Below are positions 35,201-44,708 of a stretch of DNA of 64,000 nucleotides, in pieces (position 1 is the stretch's first letter; each line of letters opens with the position of its first letter). The notes under the pieces were generated by a model, which was not told the origin of the DNA, did no database searches, and saw only the letters and a program-made list of their open reading frames with translations. The DNA comes from Erysipelotrichaceae bacterium (GTDB lineage: Bacteria; Bacillota_I; Bacilli_A; Erysipelotrichales; Erysipelotrichaceae). The translations under genes and the position numbers were made by a program. The stretch is taken from NCBI GenBank assembly GCA_017428765.1, contig JAFRQF010000032.1, positions 1 through 64,000 of the forward strand, written 5' to 3'.

Positions 35201-36160
35201 ATGTCAATCCTGGTTAGTATCATTACACCTTGCTATAATTCTGAACAGTACCTCTCCAGATACCTGGATAGTATTTTGAAGCAGACCTATAGACATATAC
35301 AGCAAATAATAATCGATGACGGTTCGACAGACAACACGGCACAAATTGTTGATCGTTTTAAACCACTGTTAAAAGATGCTGGAATAGAATTGACATACTA
35401 CCGCCAGGAAAACACAGGGATCGGTGGAGCTGTCAATAAAGGACTGAAGCTGGTGAAAGGGCAGTTATTCACCTGGTGTGATTCAGATAATTTCTATTCA
35501 CCGGATTATATTGAAGAGAATGTCAATTATTTCAAAAAACATCCAGAGGCCGCTATTGTTCGGTGCGACGGCTTTGTAGTTTTAAGCGAAAACATTGAAC
35601 GACCTATCGAAAAGTTGTCCGATTCGGTAAAAAACAAATATGAAAAGCATCTGTTTTTCAATTGCCTGCAAGCCAAAGATTTTTATTTTGGATGTACCAT
35701 GTTAAGAACAAAATCTTTTGATGAAGTAAATCCAAAAAGAGAAATCTATTCTTCCAGAGAAGGACAGAACTGGCAGATAATGCTGCCGATGTTTTATCAT
35801 TTTGATTCCTATTATATAGATAAACCGATGTTTTATTTCGTTGTTAGAAAAGACAGTATCTCTCATAACGCTTCTCAAAAAGGCCTGCTTGCTCAGATAG
35901 ATCAAAACAATGAATGCGAGAGAATCGAGGAGATAACAGTCAAATCAATGGGTATTCCGGAAGAGAAACAATGTCTGGACATTATCCATAGTCAATACTC
36001 TTTGATTCGTTTCTGGCTGGCAGATAAATACCAGAATAAAGACATATTGATGAAAGAATATCGGTTTTTAAAAGCAAACGGATGGGTAGATGAAGAAGTA
36101 AAAAAGGCGGTTGGACGTTGGAGCAATCCACTTTGGCGCTTCCTCCAGAAAATGAGGTAA
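35201..36160 (+). CDS. GT2 family glycosyltransferase
   Basis: 319 residues. VSIITPCYNSEQYLSRYLDSIL, IDDGSTDNT, and WCDSDNFY in place of the usual DSDDW metal motif. The segment REIYSSREGQNWQIMLPMFYH is shared with the next gene product, so the two are diverged duplicates. Three bases after the previous stop. Confidence 0.87.
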   Translation: MSILVSIITPCYNSEQYLSRYLDSILKQTYRHIQQIIIDDGSTDNTAQIVDRFKPLLKDAGIELTYYRQENTGIGGAVNKGLKLVKGQLFTWCDSDNFYSPDYIEENVNYFKKHPEAAIVRCDGFVVLSENIERPIEKLSDSVKNKYEKHLFFNCLQAKDFYFGCTMLRTKSFDEVNPKREIYSSREGQNWQIMLPMFYHFDSYYIDKPMFYFVVRKDSISHNASQKGLLAQIDQNNECERIEEITVKSMGIPEEKQCLDIIHSQYSLIRFWLADKYQNKDILMKEYRFLKANGWVDEEVKKAVGRWSNPLWRFLQKMR

Positions 36161-36162
36161 AT

Positions 36163-37167
36163 ATGAATCGTTTGGTAAGCGTTATTATTCCGTGTTTCAA
36201 CGCAGAGACTTCAATTGGTAAAAGCATCGAATCGGTTTACGAACAGGACTGGAACAATATTGAACTGATTGTGGTTGATGATGGTTCTACGGATAACAGT
36301 AAAAAAGAAATTGTTAAGTGGCGCGATCTGTCTGACGATCGCTTCACTTTAAAATATGTATTTCAGAAAAACGCAGGCCCGGGTTCAGCAATCAATAGAG
36401 GTTTAAAAGAGGTTTCCGGAACATATCTTACGTTGCTAGATGCAGACGACTACTATCTTCCTCAATCCATTTCAAAAAGAGCAAGATACCTGAACGAACA
36501 TGAAAACTGTCCAATGGTAAGAAGCAACGGATATATTGAATCCGGAGACGATCGCTGGCTGTTTGTGTATGATGAAAAAGAAAAAACGGATCCGGATGTT
36601 TTTTCTATGCTTATGAAGGGAAAAACTAACAACTGGGCTGGCAGCTATATGATCAGAACGGACAGATTATTTGATTTTTATCCAGACAGGGAAATTTATC
36701 CATCTCGGTTTGGACAGAACCTGCAGCTGATGCTACCAGTTGCCAAAGATTCTAGATGTGGGTTTATAGATGAACCGCTAATGGTCTATGTTCGAAACAG
36801 TATTTCATTAAGTCAGGAAAGCGATATTAAAAAGAAGAAAAAAAAGAGTCTTGATAATATCGAAGGCTATTACGACATCCGTTTGAAAATGAATGAATTA
36901 CTATTTGATGACAATAAAGAAAGGCTATACTGGAATATAATAGCAGATGGAATAAGATATAAATCGATGCTAAATTTAGGAATTGAACTTAATGATTTCA
37001 AAATGATTGAGAACACATACAAGAATCTGGTAAGAATAAAACAGTCTGATATTGATGCTCAAATTTCCTATTGGAACTATAAAAACAAGTTTATTGCTGT
37101 CTTATTTAGAGTAAAGAGGAAAATATGGAAAGCCTTAAAACTGGAGAAGGAAACAAATGATTCCTAA
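36163..37167 (+). CDS. GT2 family glycosyltransferase, paralogue of the preceding gene
   Basis: 334 residues from the ATG at 36163, two bases after the preceding stop, with GAGGT upstream. VSVIIPCFNAETSIGKSIESVY, VDDGSTDNS, LLDADDYY. REIYPSRFGQNLQLMLPVAKD mirrors the neighbour, placing both in one subfamily. The 3' end overlaps the next gene by 11 bases. Confidence 0.87.
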   Translation: MNRLVSVIIPCFNAETSIGKSIESVYEQDWNNIELIVVDDGSTDNSKKEIVKWRDLSDDRFTLKYVFQKNAGPGSAINRGLKEVSGTYLTLLDADDYYLPQSISKRARYLNEHENCPMVRSNGYIESGDDRWLFVYDEKEKTDPDVFSMLMKGKTNNWAGSYMIRTDRLFDFYPDREIYPSRFGQNLQLMLPVAKDSRCGFIDEPLMVYVRNSISLSQESDIKKKKKKSLDNIEGYYDIRLKMNELLFDDNKERLYWNIIADGIRYKSMLNLGIELNDFKMIENTYKNLVRIKQSDIDAQISYWNYKNKFIAVLFRVKRKIWKALKLEKETNDS

Positions 37168-37933
37168 AACAATACATTATTGTTGGTTTGGTGGAGCAGT
37201 TAAATCAAAAATCGTTCAAAACTGTATCAATAGTTGGAAAACTTGCTGTCCGGATTATAAAATAATTGAATGGAACGAAGACAACCTTGATATTTTTGAA
37301 TGTCCGAAATATGTCATAGATGCTTACAACAATAAGAAATGGGCGTTTGTTTCAGATTATGTCCGATTAAAAGTTGTATACGAAAACGGCGGCATATACT
37401 TTGACACGGATGTCGAACTGATAAAGAGGATAGACGATTTTCTGGGTTATAACGCTTTTTTTGGTTTTGAAAGTAAGGAATATGTAAATACCGGAATGGG
37501 ATTTGGTGCGGTAAAAGGATCAGAAATAGTTAAAGAGATGATGGAAGAGTATGATGCTTTACAATTTGTTTTGCCGGACGGATCGCTGAATCTGGAACCC
37601 TGTCCTTTAATCAACACAAAAACCCTGCTAAGACACAGCTTAAAACAAAACAATGAAAAGCAAATGCTTGATGATAATACAATTGTTTTGCCTTCGATTT
37701 ATTTGTCTCCAATAAACAACGAAACAGGAAAAATGAAAAAATCGGATTTAACGGTCTCGATTCATTGGTTTAATGCTTCTTGGTACACAGAAGAACAGCA
37801 CGTTTATCACGATTATATGGTCAGAAAAAGTAAACTACAGAATGTGCTTGGCAAAAAGGGAGGAGAATATGCTGTAAAAGCCTTGTACAGGATTTGCTAT
37901 CGAAAAGAAAGAGAAGTATTGATGAAGCTGTAA
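37157..37933 (+). CDS. GT32-type (DXD) capsular glycosyltransferase
   Basis: 258 residues. MIPKTIHYCWFGGAVKSK, IIEWNEDNLD, FVSDYVRLKVVYENGG and IYFDTDVELI mirror the GT32 enzyme at 26879-27583, so these are paralogues about 10 kb apart. SIHWFNASW closes the domain. Last gene before a new promoter. Confidence 0.88.
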   Translation: MIPKTIHYCWFGGAVKSKIVQNCINSWKTCCPDYKIIEWNEDNLDIFECPKYVIDAYNNKKWAFVSDYVRLKVVYENGGIYFDTDVELIKRIDDFLGYNAFFGFESKEYVNTGMGFGAVKGSEIVKEMMEEYDALQFVLPDGSLNLEPCPLINTKTLLRHSLKQNNEKQMLDDNTIVLPSIYLSPINNETGKMKKSDLTVSIHWFNASWYTEEQHVYHDYMVRKSKLQNVLGKKGGEYAVKALYRICYRKEREVLMKL

Positions 37934-37963
37934 AACGACCAGCAAACAAACATCACTTTTGGT

Positions 37964-37993
37964 TTGCCACAGAAAACAGATTGCAAGTATAAT
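37964..37993 (+). promoter_or_regulatory. Sigma-A-type promoter for the polysaccharide ABC exporter
   Basis: TTGCCA at 37964-37969 and TATAAT at 37988-37993 are separated by 18 bases. This lies in the 96-base gap before the exporter permease and gives a leader of about 30 bases. Confidence 0.6.
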
Positions 37994-38029
37994 GAAAACT
38001 AAGAGCCACAGAACAGCGGCTATAGCTAT

Positions 38030-38884
38030 ATGACAAAAGAAATTGATAAGCATCATGTTCATATCACTTCTGAAAGCAAATGGTTTGAACTGAATTTGAA
38101 AGAGGCATGGAAATACAAAGACTTAATCGTTTTATTCACAAAACGAAATTTTACTTTAACTTATAAACAAACGATTTTAGGTCCTTTGTGGATCTTCATC
38201 AACCCATTTATTACCAGCATCATGTATACCTTGGTATTTGGAAATATTGCCAATATTGGAACGGATGGGATTCCTCATCTTTTGTTCTATTTAACAGGAA
38301 ATGCAATCTGGACATTTTTTGCCGGCTGTGTAAATCGTAACTCACATACGTTCACTGCCAATGCCAATGTTTTTGGTAAAGTGTATTTCCCAAGACTTAC
38401 CGTTCCTGTTTCTAATGTGCTTTATGGTGCTATTCAGTTTTTTGTGCAGATGATTATGATCTGTGTTTTTCTTGTTTATTACGTTCTAAAAGGTGTGGTA
38501 TCTCCTAATTGGATGGAGTGGCTGTTTATTCCAATCATATTGATTCACTTAGGAATATTGGGTATGGGTGTAGGAATCGTTGTTTCCAGTCTTACAACAA
38601 AATACAGAGATTTAGGATTCCTTGTTTCTTTTGGTGTCCAACTGTGGATGTATGGAACGCCGATCGTTTATCCTCTTTCTCAGATCGGAGACGGTTTATT
38701 AAAACAAGCAATCATGATCAATCCGGTCACAATGCCGATCGAGCTGTTCCGAAAAGCGGTATTAGGTCAAGGGATCATTATTCCTCAATATCTTATGTTG
38801 TCCTGGGTCATTACGATCATGTTGGCTGTATTTGGAATCATGTTGTTCAACAGGATCGAAAAGACCTTTATGGATACGGTATAG
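38030..38884 (+). CDS. ABC-2 polysaccharide export permease, TagG/Wzm type
   Basis: 284 residues with six membrane segments after an amphipathic N-terminus. LIVLFTKRNFTLTYKQTILGPLWIFINPF is the classic start of the TagG/RfbA/Wzm group, and VSFGVQLWMYGTPIVYPLS the later conserved block. With the next gene it exports a lipid-linked polymer. The start codon lacks a good ribosome site. Confidence 0.92.
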   Translation: MTKEIDKHHVHITSESKWFELNLKEAWKYKDLIVLFTKRNFTLTYKQTILGPLWIFINPFITSIMYTLVFGNIANIGTDGIPHLLFYLTGNAIWTFFAGCVNRNSHTFTANANVFGKVYFPRLTVPVSNVLYGAIQFFVQMIMICVFLVYYVLKGVVSPNWMEWLFIPIILIHLGILGMGVGIVVSSLTTKYRDLGFLVSFGVQLWMYGTPIVYPLSQIGDGLLKQAIMINPVTMPIELFRKAVLGQGIIIPQYLMLSWVITIMLAVFGIMLFNRIEKTFMDTV

Positions 38885-38896
38885 GAGAGTAAAGGC

Positions 38897-40174
38897 ATGA
38901 GCGGAAAAAGAGATATAGCTATTCAGCTCTCCGGAGTAAAAAAGATGTACAAGCTTGGTCAGATCGGCGGAGGGACCCTTCGCGGAGATCTGGAAAGCTG
39001 GTGGGCTAGAAAAAGAGGTAAAGAAGATCCAAATACCAAGATAGGACAAAAAGAACGTCTGAAAGGTCAGACATTCATGGCTTTGAATGGCATAGATCTT
39101 ACGGTTTATCAAGGGGAAGCTTTAGGCATCATCGGAGCTAATGGTGCTGGCAAAAGCACGATGTTAAAACTGTTGTCCAGAGTCACGGCACCTACTGAAG
39201 GAACCATTGACATCTATGGTAGGATCGCTTCTATGCTGGAGGTAGGAACGGGTTTTAACAGAGAAATGACCGGTAGAGAAAACATTTATATGAATGGTGC
39301 CATTTTGGGTATGACGAAAGCAGAGATCGATGCTAAGATGGAAGACATCATTGATTTTTCAGAAGTAAGAGAATTTATTGATACTCCTGTCAAGAGATAT
39401 TCATCCGGTATGTATGTCAAACTCGCTTTTTCAGTTGCAGCACATTTAGATAACGAAATCATGATTATGGATGAGGTGCTTGCTGTTGGCGACATGGCTT
39501 TTCAGAAGAAGTGCCTCACAAAGATGAGAGAAGCGGCAAATAAAGAAGGAAGAACGGTTCTATATGTCTCTCATAACATGAATACGATCAGACAGCTATG
39601 CGACAGGTGTATCGTCTTGGATCAGGGGAAGATCATTTTTGATGGGAACGTGGAAGAAGCAATCGAGATGTACCTAGGCATTAGTAATACATCAGATACA
39701 ACAGTATTGCTGGAATATCTGCCAAGAGAAAAGTGGGTCAAAAACGATTCTGCGATAATGAAACGATTGAAAATTGATTCTGACAATAGTTATTTTTCTT
39801 TTGGCAAGAGCATAAAAGCAGAGATGATCATACATGGATATAAATATAATACGGATGTAATTCTTAAAGTTTTTTTGCTCTATAACGGAGTTGCTGTAAC
39901 GACTATGGAAACGTCGCCTTCTATAAAATTAGAAAAAGATCAAGATACAGAAATTCACTTTGAATTGCAATTAGGACGTCTCGCTCCAGCAAAGTACACA
40001 ATGAAATTGGTCCTCTGCAGAAGAAACGGAATGGGAGGAATAGAGTATTTGGATGTTCTTATGGACAGCTATATGTTTGAAATATTAGAACCGGAAAATT
40101 TTCATCAGAATCAAAAATGGAGCATGAATAATAATGGCTTTGTTGTCGGAGAAGATATCAAGATTTTTTCTTAG
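38897..40174 (+). CDS. Polysaccharide ABC exporter ATPase, TagH/Wzt type with C-terminal domain
   Basis: 425 residues. Walker A GANGAGKST, signature YSSGMYVKLAFSVA, Walker B IMIMDEVLAVGD, and VLYVSHNMNTIRQLCDR. The TagH-like GRIASMLEVGTGFN segment is present. Residues about 255-425 form an added beta-sandwich like the Wzt carbohydrate-binding domain, which in known systems reads the chain end of the exported polymer. AGGAGAG precedes the ATG, 12 bases after the permease. Confidence 0.92.
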   Translation: MSGKRDIAIQLSGVKKMYKLGQIGGGTLRGDLESWWARKRGKEDPNTKIGQKERLKGQTFMALNGIDLTVYQGEALGIIGANGAGKSTMLKLLSRVTAPTEGTIDIYGRIASMLEVGTGFNREMTGRENIYMNGAILGMTKAEIDAKMEDIIDFSEVREFIDTPVKRYSSGMYVKLAFSVAAHLDNEIMIMDEVLAVGDMAFQKKCLTKMREAANKEGRTVLYVSHNMNTIRQLCDRCIVLDQGKIIFDGNVEEAIEMYLGISNTSDTTVLLEYLPREKWVKNDSAIMKRLKIDSDNSYFSFGKSIKAEMIIHGYKYNTDVILKVFLLYNGVAVTTMETSPSIKLEKDQDTEIHFELQLGRLAPAKYTMKLVLCRRNGMGGIEYLDVLMDSYMFEILEPENFHQNQKWSMNNNGFVVGEDIKIFS

Positions 40175-40189
40175 TGAGATGCATAACTA

Positions 40190-41374
40190 ATGATTAAACT
40201 AACTTTTCTTGGGGACATTATGTGCGATTACACAATGTCAAATAATCTTAATCGTTATTTAGATTTGAAAACAAATAAATACGATTTTTCTTGTATTTTC
40301 ACGCATATTAAGAGAATGCTTCAGCAATCGGATTATGTATTTGCAAATCTTGAAACCCCGATATCAGAGAATAATAACGATTTAACCAAAGCTCAGTGGA
40401 GTTTTAATTCGCCATATGAATTCGCTCAAGCCATAGCAAACTGCGGAATACGTTTTACATCAACAGCGAACAATCATTGCCTGGATCGAGGTCTTTTAGG
40501 CCTTGAATCAACGATTCGATCGTTAGATTCCATAGGATTAAAACACTGTGGAACTCAAATCAAAAAAGGAAACGAATATTGTATTGTGTCTGTTGAAGGC
40601 TTACAAATCGGTGTTCTTGCTTATACTTATGGCACTAACGCTTTCTCAAATTATTGTTATTTACCACATAATAGGTACTGGGCTGTAAATCTGTTGCAGG
40701 AACAAGAAGAAAGAATTCATAATAAATGGCGAAGCTTTTTTCATAATCGTGCAAACAGAATATATAACTATCTTGATAAGCGCTTGTACCCTGATAACCT
40801 CAAAAGACAAATCTATGAAAAGGAAACCTTTCATCTTTTTAGAAAAGCTCTGATTCTCAGAGACATTAAAAGAGTTAAGAAGAAGAAAGTTGATTTAATC
40901 GTCGCATATTTACACGTTGGAGGCCAGTATAATATCCTTCCTTCTTCTTACACTATACGTGTAACAGATTGGTTTATAAATAATGGTTGTGATTTTGTCA
41001 TTGATAACCATGAGCATGTAGTGCATGGAAGCAAGATTAATGATAGTTCCGTTGCAACTTATGCATTAGGCAATCTTGTAAGCAGTGCGGGAGTTGAAAA
41101 TGAGCCATATGACAGAAGAGCAGATTTTTCAATTGCCTTCCATGCGTACTTTGATAAAGAATCAAAACAAATTAAAAGAGTTACATTCTCAGTTTTGAAA
41201 ACAATAAAAAATGAAAAGGGATGTTATGAAGTATGGCCGGTTTTTGATTTACTCAAAATAAGTCAAGGGAATACATCGAAATTATTAAAAGACGCTTTGA
41301 AAGTAGCAGAAGATTTTTCAGGAATTGCTTTTAACTCTGTAGAAGAAGAATATATTTTAAAGGAATGGCTTTAA
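40190..41374 (+). CDS. CapA-like (PGA_cap) metallophosphoesterase
   Basis: 394 residues, no signal peptide. LTFLGDIMCDYTM, VFANLETPIS, TSTANNHCLDRGLLGL, AYLHVGGQYN, VIDNHEHVVHG and ATYALGNLVSS follow the CapA order. Residues about 150-225 are an insert rich in Arg and Lys. CapA proteins are needed for poly-gamma-glutamate capsules, but this intracellular-looking form in a glycan locus probably acts on another phosphorylated intermediate. The next gene starts at the base after its stop. Confidence 0.83.
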   Translation: MIKLTFLGDIMCDYTMSNNLNRYLDLKTNKYDFSCIFTHIKRMLQQSDYVFANLETPISENNNDLTKAQWSFNSPYEFAQAIANCGIRFTSTANNHCLDRGLLGLESTIRSLDSIGLKHCGTQIKKGNEYCIVSVEGLQIGVLAYTYGTNAFSNYCYLPHNRYWAVNLLQEQEERIHNKWRSFFHNRANRIYNYLDKRLYPDNLKRQIYEKETFHLFRKALILRDIKRVKKKKVDLIVAYLHVGGQYNILPSSYTIRVTDWFINNGCDFVIDNHEHVVHGSKINDSSVATYALGNLVSSAGVENEPYDRRADFSIAFHAYFDKESKQIKRVTFSVLKTIKNEKGCYEVWPVFDLLKISQGNTSKLLKDALKVAEDFSGIAFNSVEEEYILKEWL

Positions 41375-42649
41375 ATGGAAGAAATAATACTTAGTCGAAT
41401 AGATAAAACAGAGAATACATTGTTTTATGAATTTCATGTAACTGAAAATCTTGAAAGGTTTTTTTCTGGCAAATCATTCCAAATTCAATATCCAGATAAT
41501 ATTGAGATGATTCCTGATTCAATTGCGTCAATACCGTTTGTTTGCAGCGTGTTACCGATTGTTTGGCTAACCGACTCAGTTTTAACTGTCTCTGAATTGG
41601 ATGAGTCCTTTTACAATTGTATTCCAGAAGTTAAAAATGGATATGAAAACATGTATTCGGAAACGACATTCCTTGGAAAGATAAAAGTTGAAAAGATAAT
41701 AAGATGTGATAGAGCACAAGAATCAAACAAATGTGCTATGTTCTATTCCGGGGGTGTAGATTCAGTCCATACTTTGATCAACCACATTGAAGAAAAACCA
41801 ACACTATTGACTATATGGGGCTCTGATATAACATTTGATAATCAAAAAGGTTGGAATAATTTATACAGAGCATTAAAAGAAGTATCTGATCGATATAAAC
41901 TAGATTTAAAAACTATTCATAGTTCATTCCGTGTTTTTGATAGTGAAAGAGAACTTGATAAAACGTTTTCTGAATCTTTAAAAGACGGATGGTGGCACGG
42001 AGTTAAACACGGAATAGCTCTTCTGGGCCATGCTGCACCATACGCTTACCTACACAATTTAGAAAAAATCTATATTGCTTCATCAAATTGTCCTGAGGAC
42101 GGAAAAGTAAGATGTGCATCAAATCCTGCCATTGACAATAAAGTCAAATTTGCGAATTGTCAGGTCTTTCACGATGGTTTTGAATGCAATAGACAGAAGA
42201 AAATAAAAAATATTGTTCACTATTCTGATAAAACAAACGATTATCCTCCTCTTCATGTCTGTTGGGAGACACAAACGGGCGATAATTGCTGTAAGTGTGA
42301 GAAGTGCTATAGAACGATTGTGGGAATTATTGCCGAAGGAGGAGAACCAGAGCTATATGGGTTTAAGCAGTATAAGCATGAAATGAAGGACATGCAACAA
42401 GTTGTTCTTCGTGGGTTAAATAAGAATTTGGTTTTACAATGGAAACCTATTCGGAATGCTTTATCCAGAAATAAAGATATGGTAAAAAACAATATGTTTT
42501 GGAAAGACATACGATGGATTTTAAAAGCAGACTTTGATCATCCCGAAACAATTAGAATTGTTATTCCGCTTAGTGCTGGCATTAGGCCTTGGCTTTCTCA
42601 ATTTGCTTTTTACCAGCGTCTGCATAATCTGAAAGAGAAGATAAAATGA
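41375..42649 (+). CDS. QueC-like PP-loop ATPase domain protein of unknown role
   Basis: 424 residues. After a 115-residue N-terminal domain, MFYSGGVDSVHTL is a PP-loop (SGGxDS) that binds ATP for adenylation. GDNCCKCEKCYRT gives a Cys cluster like the zinc site of QueC. The middle (FRVFDSERELDKTF...HGIALLGHAAPY) has no recognised match. QueC makes preQ0 in the cytoplasm, but the added domain and setting among glycosyltransferases point to another ATP-dependent amidation or ligation, perhaps on a sugar. Adjacent to CapA-like gene upstream; overlaps the next gene by four bases. Confidence 0.75.
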   Translation: MEEIILSRIDKTENTLFYEFHVTENLERFFSGKSFQIQYPDNIEMIPDSIASIPFVCSVLPIVWLTDSVLTVSELDESFYNCIPEVKNGYENMYSETTFLGKIKVEKIIRCDRAQESNKCAMFYSGGVDSVHTLINHIEEKPTLLTIWGSDITFDNQKGWNNLYRALKEVSDRYKLDLKTIHSSFRVFDSERELDKTFSESLKDGWWHGVKHGIALLGHAAPYAYLHNLEKIYIASSNCPEDGKVRCASNPAIDNKVKFANCQVFHDGFECNRQKKIKNIVHYSDKTNDYPPLHVCWETQTGDNCCKCEKCYRTIVGIIAEGGEPELYGFKQYKHEMKDMQQVVLRGLNKNLVLQWKPIRNALSRNKDMVKNNMFWKDIRWILKADFDHPETIRIVIPLSAGIRPWLSQFAFYQRLHNLKEKIK

Positions 42650-43707
42650 GAGACATTCTTTATCCGTTTCGTCGGTTACATGGTTTTATTCATGATAAAC
42701 AAGAGCGTTACAAAAAAAGAAATGTGTATAAAAAACTGTTCAGAAAGAATCCGAAAACGGTTTTTTTGGTATTGACACCAGAGCATGGCAATCTTGGGGA
42801 TCATGCAATAGCTTTAGCAGAGAAAGAATTGTTGTTAAAAAATCATATCGATTATATAGAAATTACTGATCGACAGGTCAATGAAATGAGAAGAAAGAAC
42901 GAATTGAATATATTGGATGGTTTCCCCATTCTGATTAATGGTGGAGGGAATATTGGAACACTGTGGCCTAATGTTGAAATGGCCATGCGTGATATTATTG
43001 AACAAAATCCGAAATCATCAATAGCGCTTCTTCCGAATACGGCGTATTTTGAAAAAACAGATCAGGGAACAGAGGAATTTAATAAAACAATAAATATCTA
43101 TAAATGTCATAAACAGCTCCATTTATATCTGAGGGAAAAGATTTCATATTCACTTTTCAAGAATGTGTGTCAAAATGTGAAGCTGATCCCAGACATGGTT
43201 CTTTCGCTTAACAGATGTAATAATAATGTACAAAGGCATGGATGTTTGCTTTGCCTTCGAGGGGACCGAGAGAAAACGCTGACAGAAAAAGACAGCCAAT
43301 TTATCAAAGAAGAAGTATCATCTTTATTCAATGATGTATATATAACAGATATGGTAGTTTCACATAATATTGTAAAAGATGAACGAGAAGAAGAACTTGA
43401 AAAAAAATTTGATCAATTCCGCAGTGCTGAGTTAGTAGTAACGGATCGCTTGCATGGAATGATTTTTGCAACCATAACAGGGACACCTTGCGTTGTTGTT
43501 GACAGCAAAAGTCCGAAATTGCGCGGATGCTACGAATGGATAAAGAACCTGGATTATATTCGTTTTGCAGATAATCCTATGTTGATTATAGAGGAATATA
43601 AAAAAATACCTTGTGGAGAACATAAATGCGATAATTCCCATTTATTGCCATATTATGAAGAATTGAAAAATGATATTATTCAACTAACTTCTAAAGGAAA
43701 AACCTGA
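42646..43707 (+). CDS. Polysaccharide pyruvyltransferase family protein, EpsI/YvfF-like
   Basis: 353 residues. TPEHGNLGDHAIALAEKELL, ILINGGGNIGTLWP, VVTDRLHGMIFATITGTPCVVV are the three family motifs. Only distantly like the copy at 32781-33935. It would add pyruvate or a related group to a sugar. Coupled with the PP-loop gene by ATGA overlap and with the next gene by one base. Confidence 0.87.
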   Translation: MRDILYPFRRLHGFIHDKQERYKKRNVYKKLFRKNPKTVFLVLTPEHGNLGDHAIALAEKELLLKNHIDYIEITDRQVNEMRRKNELNILDGFPILINGGGNIGTLWPNVEMAMRDIIEQNPKSSIALLPNTAYFEKTDQGTEEFNKTINIYKCHKQLHLYLREKISYSLFKNVCQNVKLIPDMVLSLNRCNNNVQRHGCLLCLRGDREKTLTEKDSQFIKEEVSSLFNDVYITDMVVSHNIVKDEREEELEKKFDQFRSAELVVTDRLHGMIFATITGTPCVVVDSKSPKLRGCYEWIKNLDYIRFADNPMLIIEEYKKIPCGEHKCDNSHLLPYYEELKNDIIQLTSKGKT

Positions 43708-44708
43708 TGCCTCAGATTAGTGTTATTGTCCCCGTTTATAAAGTTGAACTCTATTTGCGTAGATGCATAGACAGCATCCTGTCTCAGACATTTACGGATT
43801 TTGAATTGATTCTTGTTGATGATGGTTCACCAGACAATTGTCCGGCGATTTGTGACGAATATGCATTAAAAGATAACAGGATCCACGTGATTCATCAGAA
43901 GAACGGAGGTCTTTCCGCCGCAAGGAATGCTGGCATAGATTATGTCTTAGCTAATTCAGATAGCGAATGGATATCCTTTGTTGACAGTGATGATTGGGTT
44001 CATCCTAATTATTTGGAGTATTTGTTCCGTGCCGTGTTAAAAACAAAAACAAATATAAGTGTTTGTGGTGTTCGCAGAGTGGAAAAGGAAGAAAAATCCT
44101 CTACTGTTTCGTTTTGCGTTGTTACCAAACCATGGGATCAACTATATCTTGAAAGCTGGATACACGGTGTTGTAGCGTGGAATAAATTATATAATAAAGA
44201 ATTATTTATTGGTTTAAGATATCCTATTGGCAAAATTCATGAAGACGAATATTTAACTTATAAATTATTAGCACGTGCTGGCATTATCTCTTTTGTTAAT
44301 GCAGATTTATATTTTTATTTTCAAAATCCTGGGGGCATAATAAAGAGCGGTTATTCTTTGGCAAAATTAAATATTATTCCAGCTTTGAAAGAACAATGTA
44401 AGTTCGCTAAGAAGAACGGCTTAACTGATTTATATCTGGATAAAAGGCAAACTCTGTTAGTAAAGATTCTTGAGCAAATCAATTTATGTAAAGAAGCCAA
44501 GAATTTGAGTAAAAATGAACAAAATCAGGGAATGCGATACTTACGAAGAGAATTACGTAAATACCTTTTTTTTGAAAGGGAATACATTGCCCAAATAGAC
44601 AGCAAAAAATGGTACTATGAACTTGCTTATCCAAATATCATGTGGTTTTATTGGACGTGTGTCGGAATAACTGGTAAGATTAAAAAGGCAATCAGAAGAA
44701 ATGTCTAA
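43707..44708 (+). CDS. GT2 family glycosyltransferase, CpsI-like
   Basis: 333 residues. ISVIVPVYKVELYLRRCIDSIL, VDDGSPDNC, FVDSDDWV and KIHEDEYLTYKLL. The C-terminal ELAYPNIMWFYWTCVGI segment recurs in the next product, so the pair arose by tandem duplication. One-base overlap with the previous stop, eight-base overlap with the next gene. Confidence 0.88.
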   Translation: MPQISVIVPVYKVELYLRRCIDSILSQTFTDFELILVDDGSPDNCPAICDEYALKDNRIHVIHQKNGGLSAARNAGIDYVLANSDSEWISFVDSDDWVHPNYLEYLFRAVLKTKTNISVCGVRRVEKEEKSSTVSFCVVTKPWDQLYLESWIHGVVAWNKLYNKELFIGLRYPIGKIHEDEYLTYKLLARAGIISFVNADLYFYFQNPGGIIKSGYSLAKLNIIPALKEQCKFAKKNGLTDLYLDKRQTLLVKILEQINLCKEAKNLSKNEQNQGMRYLRRELRKYLFFEREYIAQIDSKKWYYELAYPNIMWFYWTCVGITGKIKKAIRRNV

